Assembly: GCA_035463295.1 (NCBI GenBank)
Contig: DATHTK010000021.1
Span: forward strand, 15,636 to 79,635
Length of the DNA: 64,000 nt
Reading direction: 5' to 3'
DNA from: DATHTK01 sp035463295
GTDB taxonomy: Bacteria; Actinomycetota; Rubrobacteria; Rubrobacterales; Rubrobacteraceae
The notes under the pieces were generated by a model. The model was not told the DNA's origin and searched no databases. It was given only the letters and a program-made list of their open reading frames with translations. Positions 41,825 through 51,094 of this stretch are shown piece after piece (within the stretch, counting starts at the first letter, position 1; every line of letters starts with the position of its first letter). Made by a program: the position numbers and the translations under genes.

Positions 41825-41959
41825 CGCGAGCCCGCCGTCATAGATGATGCCTTCGCCCGGGCGTAGCGGCTCGACCGGGTTGTCGGAGCTCACACCGCTC
41901 GCGGGAGCCGGAAGTGGTATACGCATCTTTGTACGGCCTTCGCAAAAGGGGAGCGATGT

Positions 41960-42829
41960 ATGATCTCTCGGAGCGGCGAGATGGACGGCAGGGTGGTTCT
42001 CGTGACGGGCGGGACCTCCGGGATCGGCAGGGCGGCTGCGACGGTGCTCGCGGCGATGGGGGCAGAGGTCGTGGTGACGGGGCGGAGCAGGGAGCGGGGC
42101 GAGAAAGCGGTGGGGGAGATCCGGCGGGAGTCTGGCAGCGACAGGGTCTCGCTGATACCGGCCGATCTCGCGGTCCAGTCGGAGGTGCGATGGCTGGCCG
42201 AGCAGTTCAGACAAGCCCACGACCGCCTCGACGCCCTCGTAAACAACGCTGGCGTCATCCTGACCGAGCGGACCGAGACGCCCGACGGCCTCGAGGCGAC
42301 CTTTGCGATCAACCACCTCGCCCCGTTCCTCCTGACGGGTTTGCTGCTAGATCTCCTGAAGGAGAGCGCTCCGAGCCGGGTGATCACGGTCTCCTCGGAG
42401 GCCCGGCGTGGGGCGGAGATAGATTTCGACGACCTGCAATCCGAGCGGCGCTATCGCGGTTTCCCGGTCTACGGGATGACCAAGCTCGCCAACATCCTCT
42501 TCACCTACGAGCTGGCCGGGCGCCTGCGAGGGACCGGCGTGGTTGCGAACTGCGTCCATCCGGGGGCCGTCAACACCAGCTTCGGGCAGAACAACCGGGG
42601 TCCAATGATCCTCCTCTTCCGGGCCTTCAAGCCCTTTATGCGCAGCCCGGAGAAGGGAGCGGACACGATCGTCTACCTCGCCAGCGCGCCCGAGGCCGGG
42701 TGGATGAGCGGGAAGTACCTCGCGGACCGGAAGGTTATCTCCTCCTCCGACGAGCCCCACGACGTCTCGGCGCAGAAGAGGCTCTGGGAGGTGAGCGCGA
42801 GGCTCACCGGACTCGACAACTTGTCGTAG
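41960..42829 (+). CDS. Short-chain dehydrogenase/reductase (retinol dehydrogenase-like)
   Basis: 289 residues. VLVTGGTSGIGRAAATVLAA binds NAD(P), NNAG is the structural motif, Ser in VITVSSEARRG and YGMTKLAN give the catalytic Ser-Tyr-Lys. The order and long C-terminus match RDH/WW-oxidoreductase-like SDRs. AAAGGGGAG precedes the ATG. The gene is followed by an exporter operon 57 bp on. Confidence 0.9.
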   Translation: MISRSGEMDGRVVLVTGGTSGIGRAAATVLAAMGAEVVVTGRSRERGEKAVGEIRRESGSDRVSLIPADLAVQSEVRWLAEQFRQAHDRLDALVNNAGVILTERTETPDGLEATFAINHLAPFLLTGLLLDLLKESAPSRVITVSSEARRGAEIDFDDLQSERRYRGFPVYGMTKLANILFTYELAGRLRGTGVVANCVHPGAVNTSFGQNNRGPMILLFRAFKPFMRSPEKGADTIVYLASAPEAGWMSGKYLADRKVISSSDEPHDVSAQKRLWEVSARLTGLDNLS

Positions 42830-42885
42830 AATCGGTGGGTTTAGTAGAGAGAGATTTCGAGGTTCTATATGAGGGACGCTATTTG

Positions 42886-43875
42886 ATGGGTCGGGCCAAC
42901 GGCATAGAGGTCGAGAACCTAGTGCGGGAGTTCCGGAAGGGACCGCGGGCGGTTGACGGGATATACCTGACCGTCGAGCCCGGCGAGGTCTACGGCTTTC
43001 TCGGCCCGAACGGCGCCGGCAAGTCCACGACCGTTCTGATGCTCACCACTCTCCTGCCGCCGACGAGCGGGACGGCCCGGGTGGCGGGCTACGACATCGT
43101 CAAGGAGGGACCGCAGGTGCGCGCCTCCATCGGGGCGGCGCTGCAGGAGGCGGCGCTCGACCCCTTTCTCACCGGTCGCGACCACATGACCCTCCAGGCC
43201 GCGCTCCACGGGCTGCCCCGGGCCGAACGGAAGAAGAGGGGAGGGGAGCTGCTCGAGCGCGTCGGGCTCTCGGAGGCCGCGGACAGAAAGGTGCGCGGGT
43301 ACTCGGGCGGGATGAAGCGTCGGCTCGACCTCGCGCTCGCCCTCGTGCACCGGCCGAGCATCCTGTTTCTCGACGAGCCGACGACGGGGCTGGACCCGCA
43401 GAGCAGGAGCGCGCTCTGGGCCGAGGTGAGCCGGCTCGCGCGCGAGGACGGGGTGACGGTATTCCTCACGACACAATACCTGGAGGAGGCCGACGTGCTC
43501 GCGGACCGGGTAGGGATCATCGACAAGGGCCGCATCGTCGCCGAAGACACGCCGGAGGCGCTCAAAGCCGAGATCGGCCGTCCCAGCGTCGAGGTCACGC
43601 CCGCGCAGCTCGACAAGCGCGACGCCGTCGCGAGGGTGCTTGAGCTCTTCGGGGAGGAGATCCCCGCGCAGCCCGGAGCCGTCGCCGTCCGCCTGAACAA
43701 CGGCGCCGGCGGCCTCGCCGACGTCGTGCGCGCCCTGGACGCCGAGGGCCTAAAGGTCTCGAACCTCCGGCTCGACGAGCCGAGCCTCGACGACGTCTTC
43801 CTGGAGAAGACTGGACGTTCGCTCGAGGGTTCGGGCGGTGCGGAACGAGAAGGCGCCGAGGGGAAGCAGACCTGA
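42886..43875 (+). CDS. DrrA-like ABC exporter ATPase
   Basis: 329 residues. Walker A GPNGAGKSTTVLM, signature YSGGMKRRLDLALALVH, Walker B ILFLDEPTTGLDPQ and H-loop TTQYLEEAD (Gln-containing TTQYLEEA is typical of DrrA). The C-terminal about 80 residues form the DrrA regulatory domain (LRLDEPSLDDVFLEKTGRSL). With two following permeases it forms a daunorubicin-type exporter. Ribosome site GAGGGA. Confidence 0.93.
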   Translation: MGRANGIEVENLVREFRKGPRAVDGIYLTVEPGEVYGFLGPNGAGKSTTVLMLTTLLPPTSGTARVAGYDIVKEGPQVRASIGAALQEAALDPFLTGRDHMTLQAALHGLPRAERKKRGGELLERVGLSEAADRKVRGYSGGMKRRLDLALALVHRPSILFLDEPTTGLDPQSRSALWAEVSRLAREDGVTVFLTTQYLEEADVLADRVGIIDKGRIVAEDTPEALKAEIGRPSVEVTPAQLDKRDAVARVLELFGEEIPAQPGAVAVRLNNGAGGLADVVRALDAEGLKVSNLRLDEPSLDDVFLEKTGRSLEGSGGAEREGAEGKQT

Positions 43876-43919
43876 ACTCCTCGCTCCTCACCCAGATAAC
43901 GGCGCTCGCGCAGCGCTCG

Positions 43920-44645
43920 GTGCTGCGGACGGCGCGCCAGCCGGCGGTCATCATCTCCGCGCTTCTGTTCCCGATGATGTTCTTCGCCATAAACGCCTAC
44001 GGTCTGGATGCCGCAGCGAGCATCCCGGGGTTCCCGGCCGACTCGTACCTGGATTTCGCCTTCGCCTTCCCGCTCATCCAGGCCTCGCTCTTCGGTGCGA
44101 TCACCGCGGGCGCCGACCTCGCCCGCGATATCGAGAGCGGGTTCTTCGACAGGCTCTCGCTGACCCCGATGCGCCCCGTTGCCCTGCTCCTCGGGATGCT
44201 CGCCGGGATCGTGGCGCTCGGGCTCCTGCAGGGCGTTGTCTTCCTCGCGATCGGGACCCTCATGGGGGTCGACGTTATGTCGGGTCTACCGGGGATGCTC
44301 GTCATAGTGGCGCTTATGCTGCTCGTCGCTCTCGGGTTCGGCGGGCTCGGGGCGATACTCGCGCTACGCACCGGCTCCGTGGAGGCGGTCGAGAGCGCGT
44401 TCCCGCTCTTTTTCGTGACCATCTTCATGTCCAGCATAAATCTGCCGCGGGACCTGATCGAAGCCGACTGGTTCCGATTTATAGCGACCGTCAACCCGAT
44501 CTCGTACCTGGTCGAGGGGATCCGGAGCCTCGTTATCTCCGGCTGGGACGCGCACGCTCTGATCCTCGGCTTCGGTTGCGCCGCCGGCATCGTCGTCGTC
44601 GCCCTCGCCGGCGCGGCGGCCTCCCTGCGGACGAGGGCGGTATAG
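43920..44645 (+). CDS. ABC-2 exporter permease 1 (DrrB-like)
   Basis: 241 residues from GTG at 43920; six helices and the ABC-2 family pattern (PVALLLGMLAGIVALGLLQG; NLPRDLIEADWFRFIATVNP; NPISYLVEGIRSLVISGW). Codon bias continues 16 codons further upstream to a CTG that overlaps the ATPase stop (CTGA), so the true start may be that rare codon. Pairs with the ATPase and permease 2. Confidence 0.88.
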   Translation: MLRTARQPAVIISALLFPMMFFAINAYGLDAAASIPGFPADSYLDFAFAFPLIQASLFGAITAGADLARDIESGFFDRLSLTPMRPVALLLGMLAGIVALGLLQGVVFLAIGTLMGVDVMSGLPGMLVIVALMLLVALGFGGLGAILALRTGSVEAVESAFPLFFVTIFMSSINLPRDLIEADWFRFIATVNPISYLVEGIRSLVISGWDAHALILGFGCAAGIVVVALAGAAASLRTRAV

Positions 44646-44647
44646 AG

Positions 44648-45415
44648 ATGGGAGGGTTCTTCTCGGTAGCCTGGGCCGTAGCGCGGCGTCAGATCTACAA
44701 GTACTTCGCGAACCCCGCTTTTCTTGCGCCGGCGGCGTTCCCGATCTTCTTCTTCGTCGCCTTTGCGGGTGGTCTCACGCGGGTCGGCGACGTCCCCGGA
44801 TTCGACTACGCTGCGGGCTACGTCGCCTTCCAGTACGTCTGGGCGCTTCTGCAGGCGGTGGCGATGGGCGGAGCCTTCACAGGGTTCTCGATCGCCGGGG
44901 ACTTCGAGAACGGCTTCGCCAAACGGCTCATGCTCGCCGCCTCGAACCGCCGCGGGATAATTCTCGGCTATGCCATCGCCTCGCTCGTGCGGGCCGCCTT
45001 CACCGGGGTTCTCGTTACCGTCATCGCGCTTATCGCCGGCATCCCCATAAGCGGCGGCTACGACCTGTTCGGCCTGATCGGGCTGGTCGTACTTGTGAAC
45101 GTCGCGGCGACGCTGTTCGGCTCCGGGGTAGCGATGTTGCTGCGCACCCAGCAAGCGGGGCCGGTGATCCGGACGCCCATCTTTATGGTCCTGTTTCTCG
45201 CTCCGGTCTTCGTACCGCTGAACCTGCTCGCCGGGTGGCTGGAGGCGGTCGCTCGTCTGAATCCCTTCACCACGATTCTCGCCTCGGCCCGCGGCTTTCT
45301 CGCCGGCGAACCGGTGAGCGCCGCCGCAGCCTACTTGATCGCCCTCGCTCTCGTCCTGGTCTTCGCCCTCTGGGCCCTCTTCGGGCTGCGCCGCGCGGAG
45401 AAGGCGGGCAGCTAG
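44648..45415 (+). CDS. ABC-2 exporter permease 2 (DrrC-like)
   Basis: 255 residues, six helices, ABC-2 family (FSVAWAVARRQIYKYFANPA; SIAGDFENGFAKRLMLAASN; RLNPFTTILASARGFLAGEP). It starts 3 bp after permease 1 and overlaps the next gene by one base. Two different permeases suggest a heterodimeric channel. Confidence 0.9.
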   Translation: MGGFFSVAWAVARRQIYKYFANPAFLAPAAFPIFFFVAFAGGLTRVGDVPGFDYAAGYVAFQYVWALLQAVAMGGAFTGFSIAGDFENGFAKRLMLAASNRRGIILGYAIASLVRAAFTGVLVTVIALIAGIPISGGYDLFGLIGLVVLVNVAATLFGSGVAMLLRTQQAGPVIRTPIFMVLFLAPVFVPLNLLAGWLEAVARLNPFTTILASARGFLAGEPVSAAAAYLIALALVLVFALWALFGLRRAEKAGS

Positions 45416-45864
45416 TGGCGCGGGGGCGCGTCTTCACCCCTACGGTCGCCGCCGCCCAGAGCTGGGCCACGCGCTTTCACACATTCGCCTACCGCGCCTC
45501 GGGCGGCAGGGTCGGTGGGCGCCTCCTGGGGTGCCCCGTTCTGCTCCTGATCACGAAGGGGCGCAGGTCCGGCAGAGAGACGACGACCCCACTTCTCTAC
45601 CTTGTAGATGGCGGGAACATCGTCGTCGTAGCTTCGAACGGCGGCGCCGCGAGCCACCCAGACTGGTGGTTGAACCTCACGGCGAACCCCGAAGCGGACG
45701 TCGAGATCTCGCGCAAGAAGATGCAGGTGCGCGCGGAGGAGGTCGAGGGCGCGGAGAAACACCGGCTCTGGAAGCGGCTCGTCGAGATGTATCCTTCTTA
45801 TGCCGCCTACCAGAGCAAGACTGACCGCGAGATCCCGGTTATCGTTCTGCATCCCGCCGGCTGA
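45415..45864 (+). CDS. Ddn-like deazaflavin (F420)-dependent oxidoreductase
   Basis: 149 residues. LLGCPVLLLITKGRRSGRET and LVDGGNIVVVASNGGAASHP are the signature of the DDN/nitroreductase split-barrel family that uses F420. HPDWWLNLTANPEADVEI follows as usual. It may reduce quinones or other electrophiles. GTG overlaps the permease stop by one base (TAGTG), so it is in the exporter operon. Confidence 0.9.
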   Translation: MARGRVFTPTVAAAQSWATRFHTFAYRASGGRVGGRLLGCPVLLLITKGRRSGRETTTPLLYLVDGGNIVVVASNGGAASHPDWWLNLTANPEADVEISRKKMQVRAEEVEGAEKHRLWKRLVEMYPSYAAYQSKTDREIPVIVLHPAG

Positions 45865-45881
45865 CGAGAGAGGGAGCCCGA

Positions 45882-46205
45882 GTGAAGACCATATCCACGA
45901 GAGAGCTGAAGGAGAAGATGGACAGGGGGGACGATTTTCTGCTACTCGAGGTGCTCGGGGAGGCGGCCTACGAGCGGGTGCACCTGCCGGGCGCGGTCCG
46001 GTTCCAGAACATGGAGCAGGTCGAGGACCTCGCGCCTGACAAGAGCGCCGAGATAATCGCCTACTGCTCGAACTTCAACTGACACTCCTCGACGCGGGTC
46101 GTCCGTGAGCTGACGTCCAGGGGCTACGAGAACGCCTGCGACTACGAGGGCGGTAAGCGCGACTGGATCGAGGCCGGTCATCCCGCCGAGGGCACGGACG
46201 CGTAG
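45882..46205 (+). CDS. Rhodanese-like sulfurtransferase interrupted by in-frame TGA (possible selenocysteine)
   Basis: The frame begins MKTISTRELKEKMDRGDDFL with AGAGAGGGAGC upstream and reads through typical rhodanese sequence to YCSNFN, then TGA at 46080-46082, then HSSTRVVRELTSRGYENA and DYEGGKRDWIEAGHP to TAG at 46205. Both halves are in one frame and both have rhodanese content, giving 107 residues if read through. Relatives have CSNFxC at this point, so the TGA sits on a Cys position. Either this is a selenoprotein or a nonsense mutation. A hairpin (stem 46100-46103/46112-46115, 8-base loop) lies at a fair distance for a bacterial SECIS. Confidence 0.6.
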
Positions 46206-46293
46206 CGGCGGGCGATTCCGGACACCCTCGCTCTCCGGGTCGGCGAGCTAGCTCGCGCGCGTGTGCTACGCGAAGGAGGGACGGAACAGGAGA

Positions 46294-47418
46294 TCACATC
46301 CCGCTCGACCGCGGAACGTCGGACTTCCGCGGCTCTGCAAGGAGGCGCCGGAGTCCCTCCGCGAACGGCGGCTCGACGACGCCCTTCTCGGTGATGATGG
46401 CCGTCACCAGCTCGTGAGGCGTAACGTCGAAGGCCGGGTGGGCGGCCCTTACGCCCTCGGGCGCGAGCGAGAGCCCCGCGAGGTGGGTGACCTCGCCCGG
46501 GTCGCGTTGCTCTATCGGGATGTCCTCACCGCTCGCGAGACCCATGTCCACCGTCGAGGTCGGTGCGGCGACGTAGAAGGGGATGTCGTGGGCGCGGGCG
46601 AGCACCGCGAGCCCGTAGGTGCCGATCTTGTTCGCCACGTCGCCGTTCGCCACGACGCGGTCAGCCCCGACGATGATGCAGTCAACCTCTCCGCGCCGCA
46701 TGAAGTAGCCGGCCATGCTGTCCGTGATCAGGGTGAGCGGGATTCCGATCTGCTGCAGCTCCCAGGCCGTGAGGCGCGAGCCCTGAAGAAAGGGCCGCGT
46801 CTCGTCCACGAAGACGTGCAACGCCTTGCCCCCCTCGTAGGCCGTCCGGATAGGGGCCAGCGCCGTCCCGTAGCCCGTCGTCGCCAGGCCTCCTGCGTTG
46901 CAGTGCGTCAGAACCCGCGTCCCCGAACGCAAGAGCGCCGCTCCGTGCTCGCCGATGGCCCGGCACGTCCGCTCGTCCTCGTCGTAGATCTCGTACGCCT
47001 CGGCGAGCAGCCGAGCCGCGAGGGCCTCCACCGCCTCCTCAGGCCGTCCTTCCCGCGCGACCCGCAGAATCCGCGCGGTCGCCCAACTGAGATTGAAGGC
47101 CGTCGGCCGCGAGGCGTCCAGCGTATTCTTTGCCTCCGCCAGGTGATTCAGCAGCCCGGCTCGGTCTCCGGCTACCCACTTCCGGGCTGCAAGGGCCATT
47201 CCGTAGGCCGCGGTCACCCCGATTGCTGGCGCGCCGCGCACGACCATCGAGCGGATCGCGCCGGCGACCTCTTCGACCGTGGTACAACGCACGACCTCGC
47301 AGGCGTGGGGTAGCTTGGTCTGATCTATGAGACACACCGCGCCGGGCTCCCACCACACGGTCCGCACGGCGTCCTCCCCGAGCGCTCGCCGGACTCCGTC
47401 ACCCACGCCGAGGAGCAT
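46294..47418 (-). CDS. mtnA: S-methyl-5-thioribose-1-phosphate isomerase
   Basis: 374 residues. RSMVVRGAPAIGVTAAYGMA, VLTHCNAGGLATTGYGTALA (catalytic Cys) and IVGADRVVANGDVANKIGTY (catalytic Asp) are the MtnA hallmarks. It turns methylthioribose-1-phosphate into methylthioribulose-1-phosphate in methionine salvage. ATG at 47418 is the best start; no ribosome site is evident. No other salvage genes are adjacent. Confidence 0.93.
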   Translation of the reverse strand: MLLGVGDGVRRALGEDAVRTVWWEPGAVCLIDQTKLPHACEVVRCTTVEEVAGAIRSMVVRGAPAIGVTAAYGMALAARKWVAGDRAGLLNHLAEAKNTLDASRPTAFNLSWATARILRVAREGRPEEAVEALAARLLAEAYEIYDEDERTCRAIGEHGAALLRSGTRVLTHCNAGGLATTGYGTALAPIRTAYEGGKALHVFVDETRPFLQGSRLTAWELQQIGIPLTLITDSMAGYFMRRGEVDCIIVGADRVVANGDVANKIGTYGLAVLARAHDIPFYVAAPTSTVDMGLASGEDIPIEQRDPGEVTHLAGLSLAPEGVRAAHPAFDVTPHELVTAIITEKGVVEPPFAEGLRRLLAEPRKSDVPRSSGM

Positions 47419-47511
47419 ATCCCGGTCGGCGCACTTGTACAACTCGAGGATCCGGGAACCCGGAAAGGTGCCGCCACGTTCTCTGGTAAACTTCGCTGGC
47501 AGCGACTTTCC

Positions 47512-47602
47512 GGAGAGGTGTCCGAGTTGGCCGAAGGAGCGCGACTGGAAATCGCGTAGGCGGTTTGAAGCCGTCTCGTGGGTTCGAATCCCACCCTCTC
47601 CG
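47512..47602 (+). tRNA. tRNA-Ser (GGA)
   Basis: Acceptor stem GGAGAGG/CCTCTCC closes the molecule. The anticodon arm CGCGA-CTGGAAA-TCGCG gives anticodon GGA, T arm GTGGGTTCGAATCCCAC is intact, and a long variable arm (about 47553-47577) marks a class II serine tRNA. Discriminator G; CCA is not encoded. A T-rich tract follows. Confidence 0.97.
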
Positions 47603-47736
47603 CTTTTCCCTTTATTTGCAGGTAAATATTGGTGCTGTCCGCCGGCTGGTAGAAGGGCCCCGGATACGTCCGAGGTCCTATTAGTGCAACCGATCCAACC
47701 AGAGCGCCATACTGTCTGGCGAAGCTGGGAGGAGAT

Positions 47737-47931
47737 ATGAAAGACACCTACCGCTACGTCATCCATGCCTACGAGGACGCACGCCAGAGGCGCCCCATAA
47801 AGCACCAGTACGGGGGCACCACCGTCCTAACCGACGGCGCCAGGGCGCTCGAGCGGGCCGAGGTGCTCGCCAGGGAGTTCCCCGGCGGGTGGGTCTATAT
47901 CCACGTCGAGTACAGAGAGATGAAGGAGTAG
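47737..47931 (+). CDS. 64-residue hypothetical protein
   Basis: RYVIHAYEDARQRRPIKHQY and ARALERAEVLAREFPGGWVY suggest a small alpha/beta protein with an amphipathic helix; no signal or membrane segment. GGGAGGAG lies just before the ATG. It follows tRNA-Ser by 134 bp. Family not recognised. Confidence 0.7.
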   Translation: MKDTYRYVIHAYEDARQRRPIKHQYGGTTVLTDGARALERAEVLAREFPGGWVYIHVEYREMKE

Positions 47932-48084
47932 ATGGCGCCCGACGAGTAGCATCGGGAAGAGTGATGGACCTCTACCGACTCGGATTGCCAGGCGACTGAT
48001 GCCGGCCTCTATGCACTCGACCGCGTGGAAGGTGTTCTCCTATGTTCTTACGTGCGGGATTTCCGGAAGTACGCTAGTCTGAGG

Positions 48085-49005
48085 TCATCGAACCCTGGGT
48101 CGGGACTCGGCACTGGCGGTCGCCAGCACCTGCCTGGGATGGCGCGAGAGGTTGCGCGGCCCGTAGATGAGAACTACCACGACAGCCGCAACCCACAACA
48201 CAATGGTCATCATGAGGTTGATGTGCACGGTCTGGGCGGCGGCCTCGGCGGCGCTCGGCGGCTCGACCGAGTACTCGGGCAAGACATTCCACAGCCGCGA
48301 AGAAGCGTTGAGCACCGCGTGCAGCAGTATTGCCATCAGCACGCTCCCCCCTGTGCTGTTGAACACCCAGGTGAAGAGGATCGCCACCGGAATCTGAAAC
48401 GCCACTTGCAGGACGAAGGGCAGGTTGCTGTAGTGCGTGTGGGGGTTGAAGAAGAGCGGCAGGTGCCACAGGGCCCACAGCACGCCCAGGATCACGCTAG
48501 AGACGAGAGCGCCATAGCGCGCCTGCAGCGCGGGAAGGGCGTAGCCGCGCCAGCCCACCTCCTCACCGAACGCCACGAAGATCACCATGTAGACGGTGAC
48601 GATCGCCAGTATGGGCAGCGCTCCGATTAGAGCTCCGAGGCTCGGTGGCTGTCCGCCCAGGAGGATCACCTCCAGCGACAACGCGGCGAGATAGAGCAGT
48701 ATCGGTCCCAAGAGGACGACGCCGTACCAGATAGGTGCCACGCGCCAGTGCAAGATGCGGCCTAGCAGGGAGCGCAGCCCCACTCTCCCGCTCTCGTGGG
48801 CGATGAGGACTACGGCGGCCACCAGGGGACCGAAGGTGCCGATTACAGTGACCCCCGGCAGCGAGGGGATAACGCCCCGAGCGCCGAGCGCCGCCAGTGT
48901 CCAGAATAACCCGGTGAAGGCCAGGGCTATGATGAAGTACATCAGGGGGAAGGCCCTAGCCGCCGTCGTGGGGGCCGACGTTGTCGCGGTCGTTGCCACT
49001 ACCAT
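48085..49005 (-). CDS. CPBP-family intramembrane metalloprotease
   Basis: 306 residues, eight or so helices. EEVGWRGYALPALQ (catalytic EE and R), LWHLPLFF (His) and LLHAVLNASS (His) are the Abi/CPBP motifs. Related proteins process prenylated peptides or confer bacteriocin immunity. The start is close to an Ala/Thr-rich leader of about 15 residues. Next to decayed sequences. Confidence 0.9.
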   Translation of the reverse strand: MVVATTATTSAPTTAARAFPLMYFIIALAFTGLFWTLAALGARGVIPSLPGVTVIGTFGPLVAAVVLIAHESGRVGLRSLLGRILHWRVAPIWYGVVLLGPILLYLAALSLEVILLGGQPPSLGALIGALPILAIVTVYMVIFVAFGEEVGWRGYALPALQARYGALVSSVILGVLWALWHLPLFFNPHTHYSNLPFVLQVAFQIPVAILFTWVFNSTGGSVLMAILLHAVLNASSRLWNVLPEYSVEPPSAAEAAAQTVHINLMMTIVLWVAAVVVVLIYGPRNLSRHPRQVLATASAESRPRVR

Positions 49006-49050
49006 ATCCTTTCCTGCAATGGCATCGCCGGATGCCGAGCTATCAGGTCC

Positions 49051-49330
49051 CTACACACCCTCGGTCGGGCTTGGATACTCGCTGCCTCGGCGGACGGTTG
49101 GCGCATGACGCTCCAGGCTATCCACCCCTTCGCTTACCACGATCAGCAACGCCACCAGGGGCTACGTTAGCAAGATGATTCCGGTAGTAGAGCCGACGAA
49201 GCTGGCCTGGGCCCTGGAGCGTGTGTTCGCGTTCGACTGAGGTCGAGGATAGACCAGAGGGTCAGCACCCCGTAGATGGACAGGCCAATATCCCCGCGCG
49301 GATCCAGCCCAGGGTATTCGTTGCGGGCAT
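49051..49330 (-). pseudogene. Decayed small two-helix membrane protein
   Basis: GGAAAGGAGC precedes ATG 49330, but the frame closes after 22 codons. Shifted frames carry IGLSIYGVLTLWSILDL and then FVGSTTGIILLT, a TAG, and PLVALLIVVSEGVDSLERHA to a stop at 49051. Together they look like one protein of about 90 residues broken by frameshifts and a nonsense codon. Confidence 0.4.
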
Positions 49331-49514
49331 CAGGGGCTCCTTTCCAGTGACCGTCGGCCCCTTGTCGGAGTTGCGGCCATTTTACGGAGCGTTGTGTCCC
49401 GCCGCCACGAGACAGGTCGACGTCCATCCCGAGGACACAGCGGGTGAGCAGGGTCGGACCGTGGCAGCCCTTTGTCCGGCGCAGCGCCACAGCTCGGGTC
49501 AGAGCGACAAGCGG
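49331..49514. other. Intergenic tract, no gene seen
   Basis: No start-plus-codon-bias frame is present. It separates the decayed membrane protein from the DUF6920-like gene. Confidence 0.4.
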
Positions 49515-50369
49515 TCAGAGCGCGAACCGGTAGGAGATCTCGTCGATGTGACCCCGCCAGTAGGGTTTTTCGCCCTCGGGCAGCAGCCAGGCCACCTCGC
49601 CATCGAGTGGGACCCGCATACCGCCGCGCTCCTCGTAGTTCCAGAAGCGACCTTGCCACGGTGTCGGGACTACCTCACCATCCACCGTCCGTCCTCGCGT
49701 CTCTGTGCGAACGGTGTCGATGAGACCCTGCTCGTCGAACGTGAAGATCATGGTTATGGTGATGTCGCCTTCGGTCAAGGTGGCGTAGGCCGAGCGGTCG
49801 TCCACGGCTTCCCAGCGCACGCCCTGGCTGGGAAGCAGCCTTGTTGGGTACCAGGCCGCCTCGGCGACGAAGCGCATCAACTCGCCCTCGGCCACATCGT
49901 CCGTGTCGCGCATCTCGACTACCGAAAAGAGGCCGAGCAAGGAGGCGTGCAGGATGCCGTCGCCCGCCACATAGGCGTCGTGCACCCTGACGGGAAGACC
50001 TGGCATCATCGCGACGCGTCCGTCCCAGTCGAATCCCGCCCGCTGGGTGACCACCTCTTGATCCGAGGTGAAAGGCTTCCATCGGTCGGTGGTCTCTCCC
50101 ATGTTGAAGCGGCCCGTGTGTCGCACACGCACGCCGGCCACCATCGGTTGGCCTTCCTCGAGCACCGCGCGGAAGTAGCGCCTCACCGGAGCGGGCACGC
50201 CTTCCAGCTCGCGGAGATCGACCGTCTGTGGCCTGACGGGCGCGCGGGCCGCGTCCAGCCGGGAGCGCAGGGTCCGAGTCTCGGCGTTCCAGCGGTAGGC
50301 TCCAAAGAGTCGCGCACCTACAAGCAAGATGGCGACCGAGGCGAGCACGATGACCGAGATCCTCGACAT
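49515..50369 (-). CDS. DUF6920-like (DUF6544) membrane-anchored protein
   Basis: 284 residues. One N-terminal helix (ISVIVLASVAILLVGARLFG), then LEGVPAPVRRYFRAVLEEGQ and VRVRHTGRFNMGETTDRWKP, which are characteristic of the family, and a late WNYEERGGMRVPLDGEVAW. Function unknown; possibly a lipid-like ligand-binding fold. ATG 50369 is supported by the signal-anchor. The longer upstream frame has no homology content. Confidence 0.75.
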   Translation of the reverse strand: MSRISVIVLASVAILLVGARLFGAYRWNAETRTLRSRLDAARAPVRPQTVDLRELEGVPAPVRRYFRAVLEEGQPMVAGVRVRHTGRFNMGETTDRWKPFTSDQEVVTQRAGFDWDGRVAMMPGLPVRVHDAYVAGDGILHASLLGLFSVVEMRDTDDVAEGELMRFVAEAAWYPTRLLPSQGVRWEAVDDRSAYATLTEGDITITMIFTFDEQGLIDTVRTETRGRTVDGEVVPTPWQGRFWNYEERGGMRVPLDGEVAWLLPEGEKPYWRGHIDEISYRFAL

Positions 50370-50408
50370 CTTGGTACGATTCCAGGGAGGGTTCACGCCG
50401 TTCAGTCT

Positions 50409-50722
50409 AGAACATCTGAGGGTCGGCTCTCGGCCTACGGCACTCTCCGCCTCGGTGGGGAGGAGATTCCGGTCACCGAGGGGGATTACGTGGCGTTGCC
50501 TGCGAATGTGGAAGGTGCGCACCAGCTCGTCAATTCCTCGGAGGCGGTGCTCAGGTATCTCTGCTTCTCCACCATGTTGGAGCCGGATGTGATGGTCTAC
50601 CCCGATTCCGGGAAGGTTGGCATCTTCGGTGGGGCCGCCCCTGGGGGGCAAAGGAGCAGAGGACCTTCAGCAAATTCCTCCGGGAAGACGCGGAGGTCGG
50701 CTACTACGATGGCGAAGGGTAG
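50409..50722 (+). pseudogene. Cupin-domain gene remnant
   Basis: An ATG-less frame encodes LRLGGEEIPVTEGDYVALPA, AHQLVNSSEAVLRYLCFSTM and YPDSGKVGIFGGAAPG, a cupin barrel, then shifts frame to EQRTFSKFLREDAEVGYYDG and stops at 50722. The N-terminal half of the usual protein is missing and one frameshift (near 50645) is needed, so the gene is dead. Confidence 0.65.
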
Positions 50723-51094
50723 TCGTTCGCTTGCGGATCCCGTCCGCCCTGCTTCCGAATAACGATCGGACGTAGTTGGCAGTGGCGCGCGGGTCGGCCC
50801 TGCTCCACGGTGTTGGTGACGACTCAGCCTACGTGGTGAGCCGGATCGCCGAGCAGATACCCGGGAGGACGATCATCGAGGAGTAAGACCGGCGCCGACC
50901 CGGCACCGGTCTGTCCGTCGCGGAGGACTACAGTCCGAGGGGGTGAGCGAATACTGGCTGCCCGGCTCGGACCGCATCGAGTTCCTCCAACGGGCGACGT
51001 CGTGACCGTCTTCTCTGCCTCGTCCCAGCCGCTGACCACGCACCTGGAGCCTCACTCCTATTGCGACGGAGCCGCGCATCGCGCCGCACCATCG
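50723..51094. other. Tract of non-coding or decayed sequence
   Basis: Only a short frame (ALLHGVGDDSAYVVSRIAEQ and 10 more residues to TAA 50885) shows codon bias; it lacks a start and no parent family is certain. The rest has no support for a gene. Confidence 0.4.

Noticed and set aside
41708..41926. Minus-strand 72-codon frame opposite the riboswitch ORF
   Set aside because: No ribosome site, no recognised family; conflicts with plus-strand riboswitch and ORF.
49221..50762. Plus-strand open frame of 513 codons
   Set aside because: Mostly antisense to the DUF6920-like gene; only its last part coincides with the cupin remnant, which is annotated separately.
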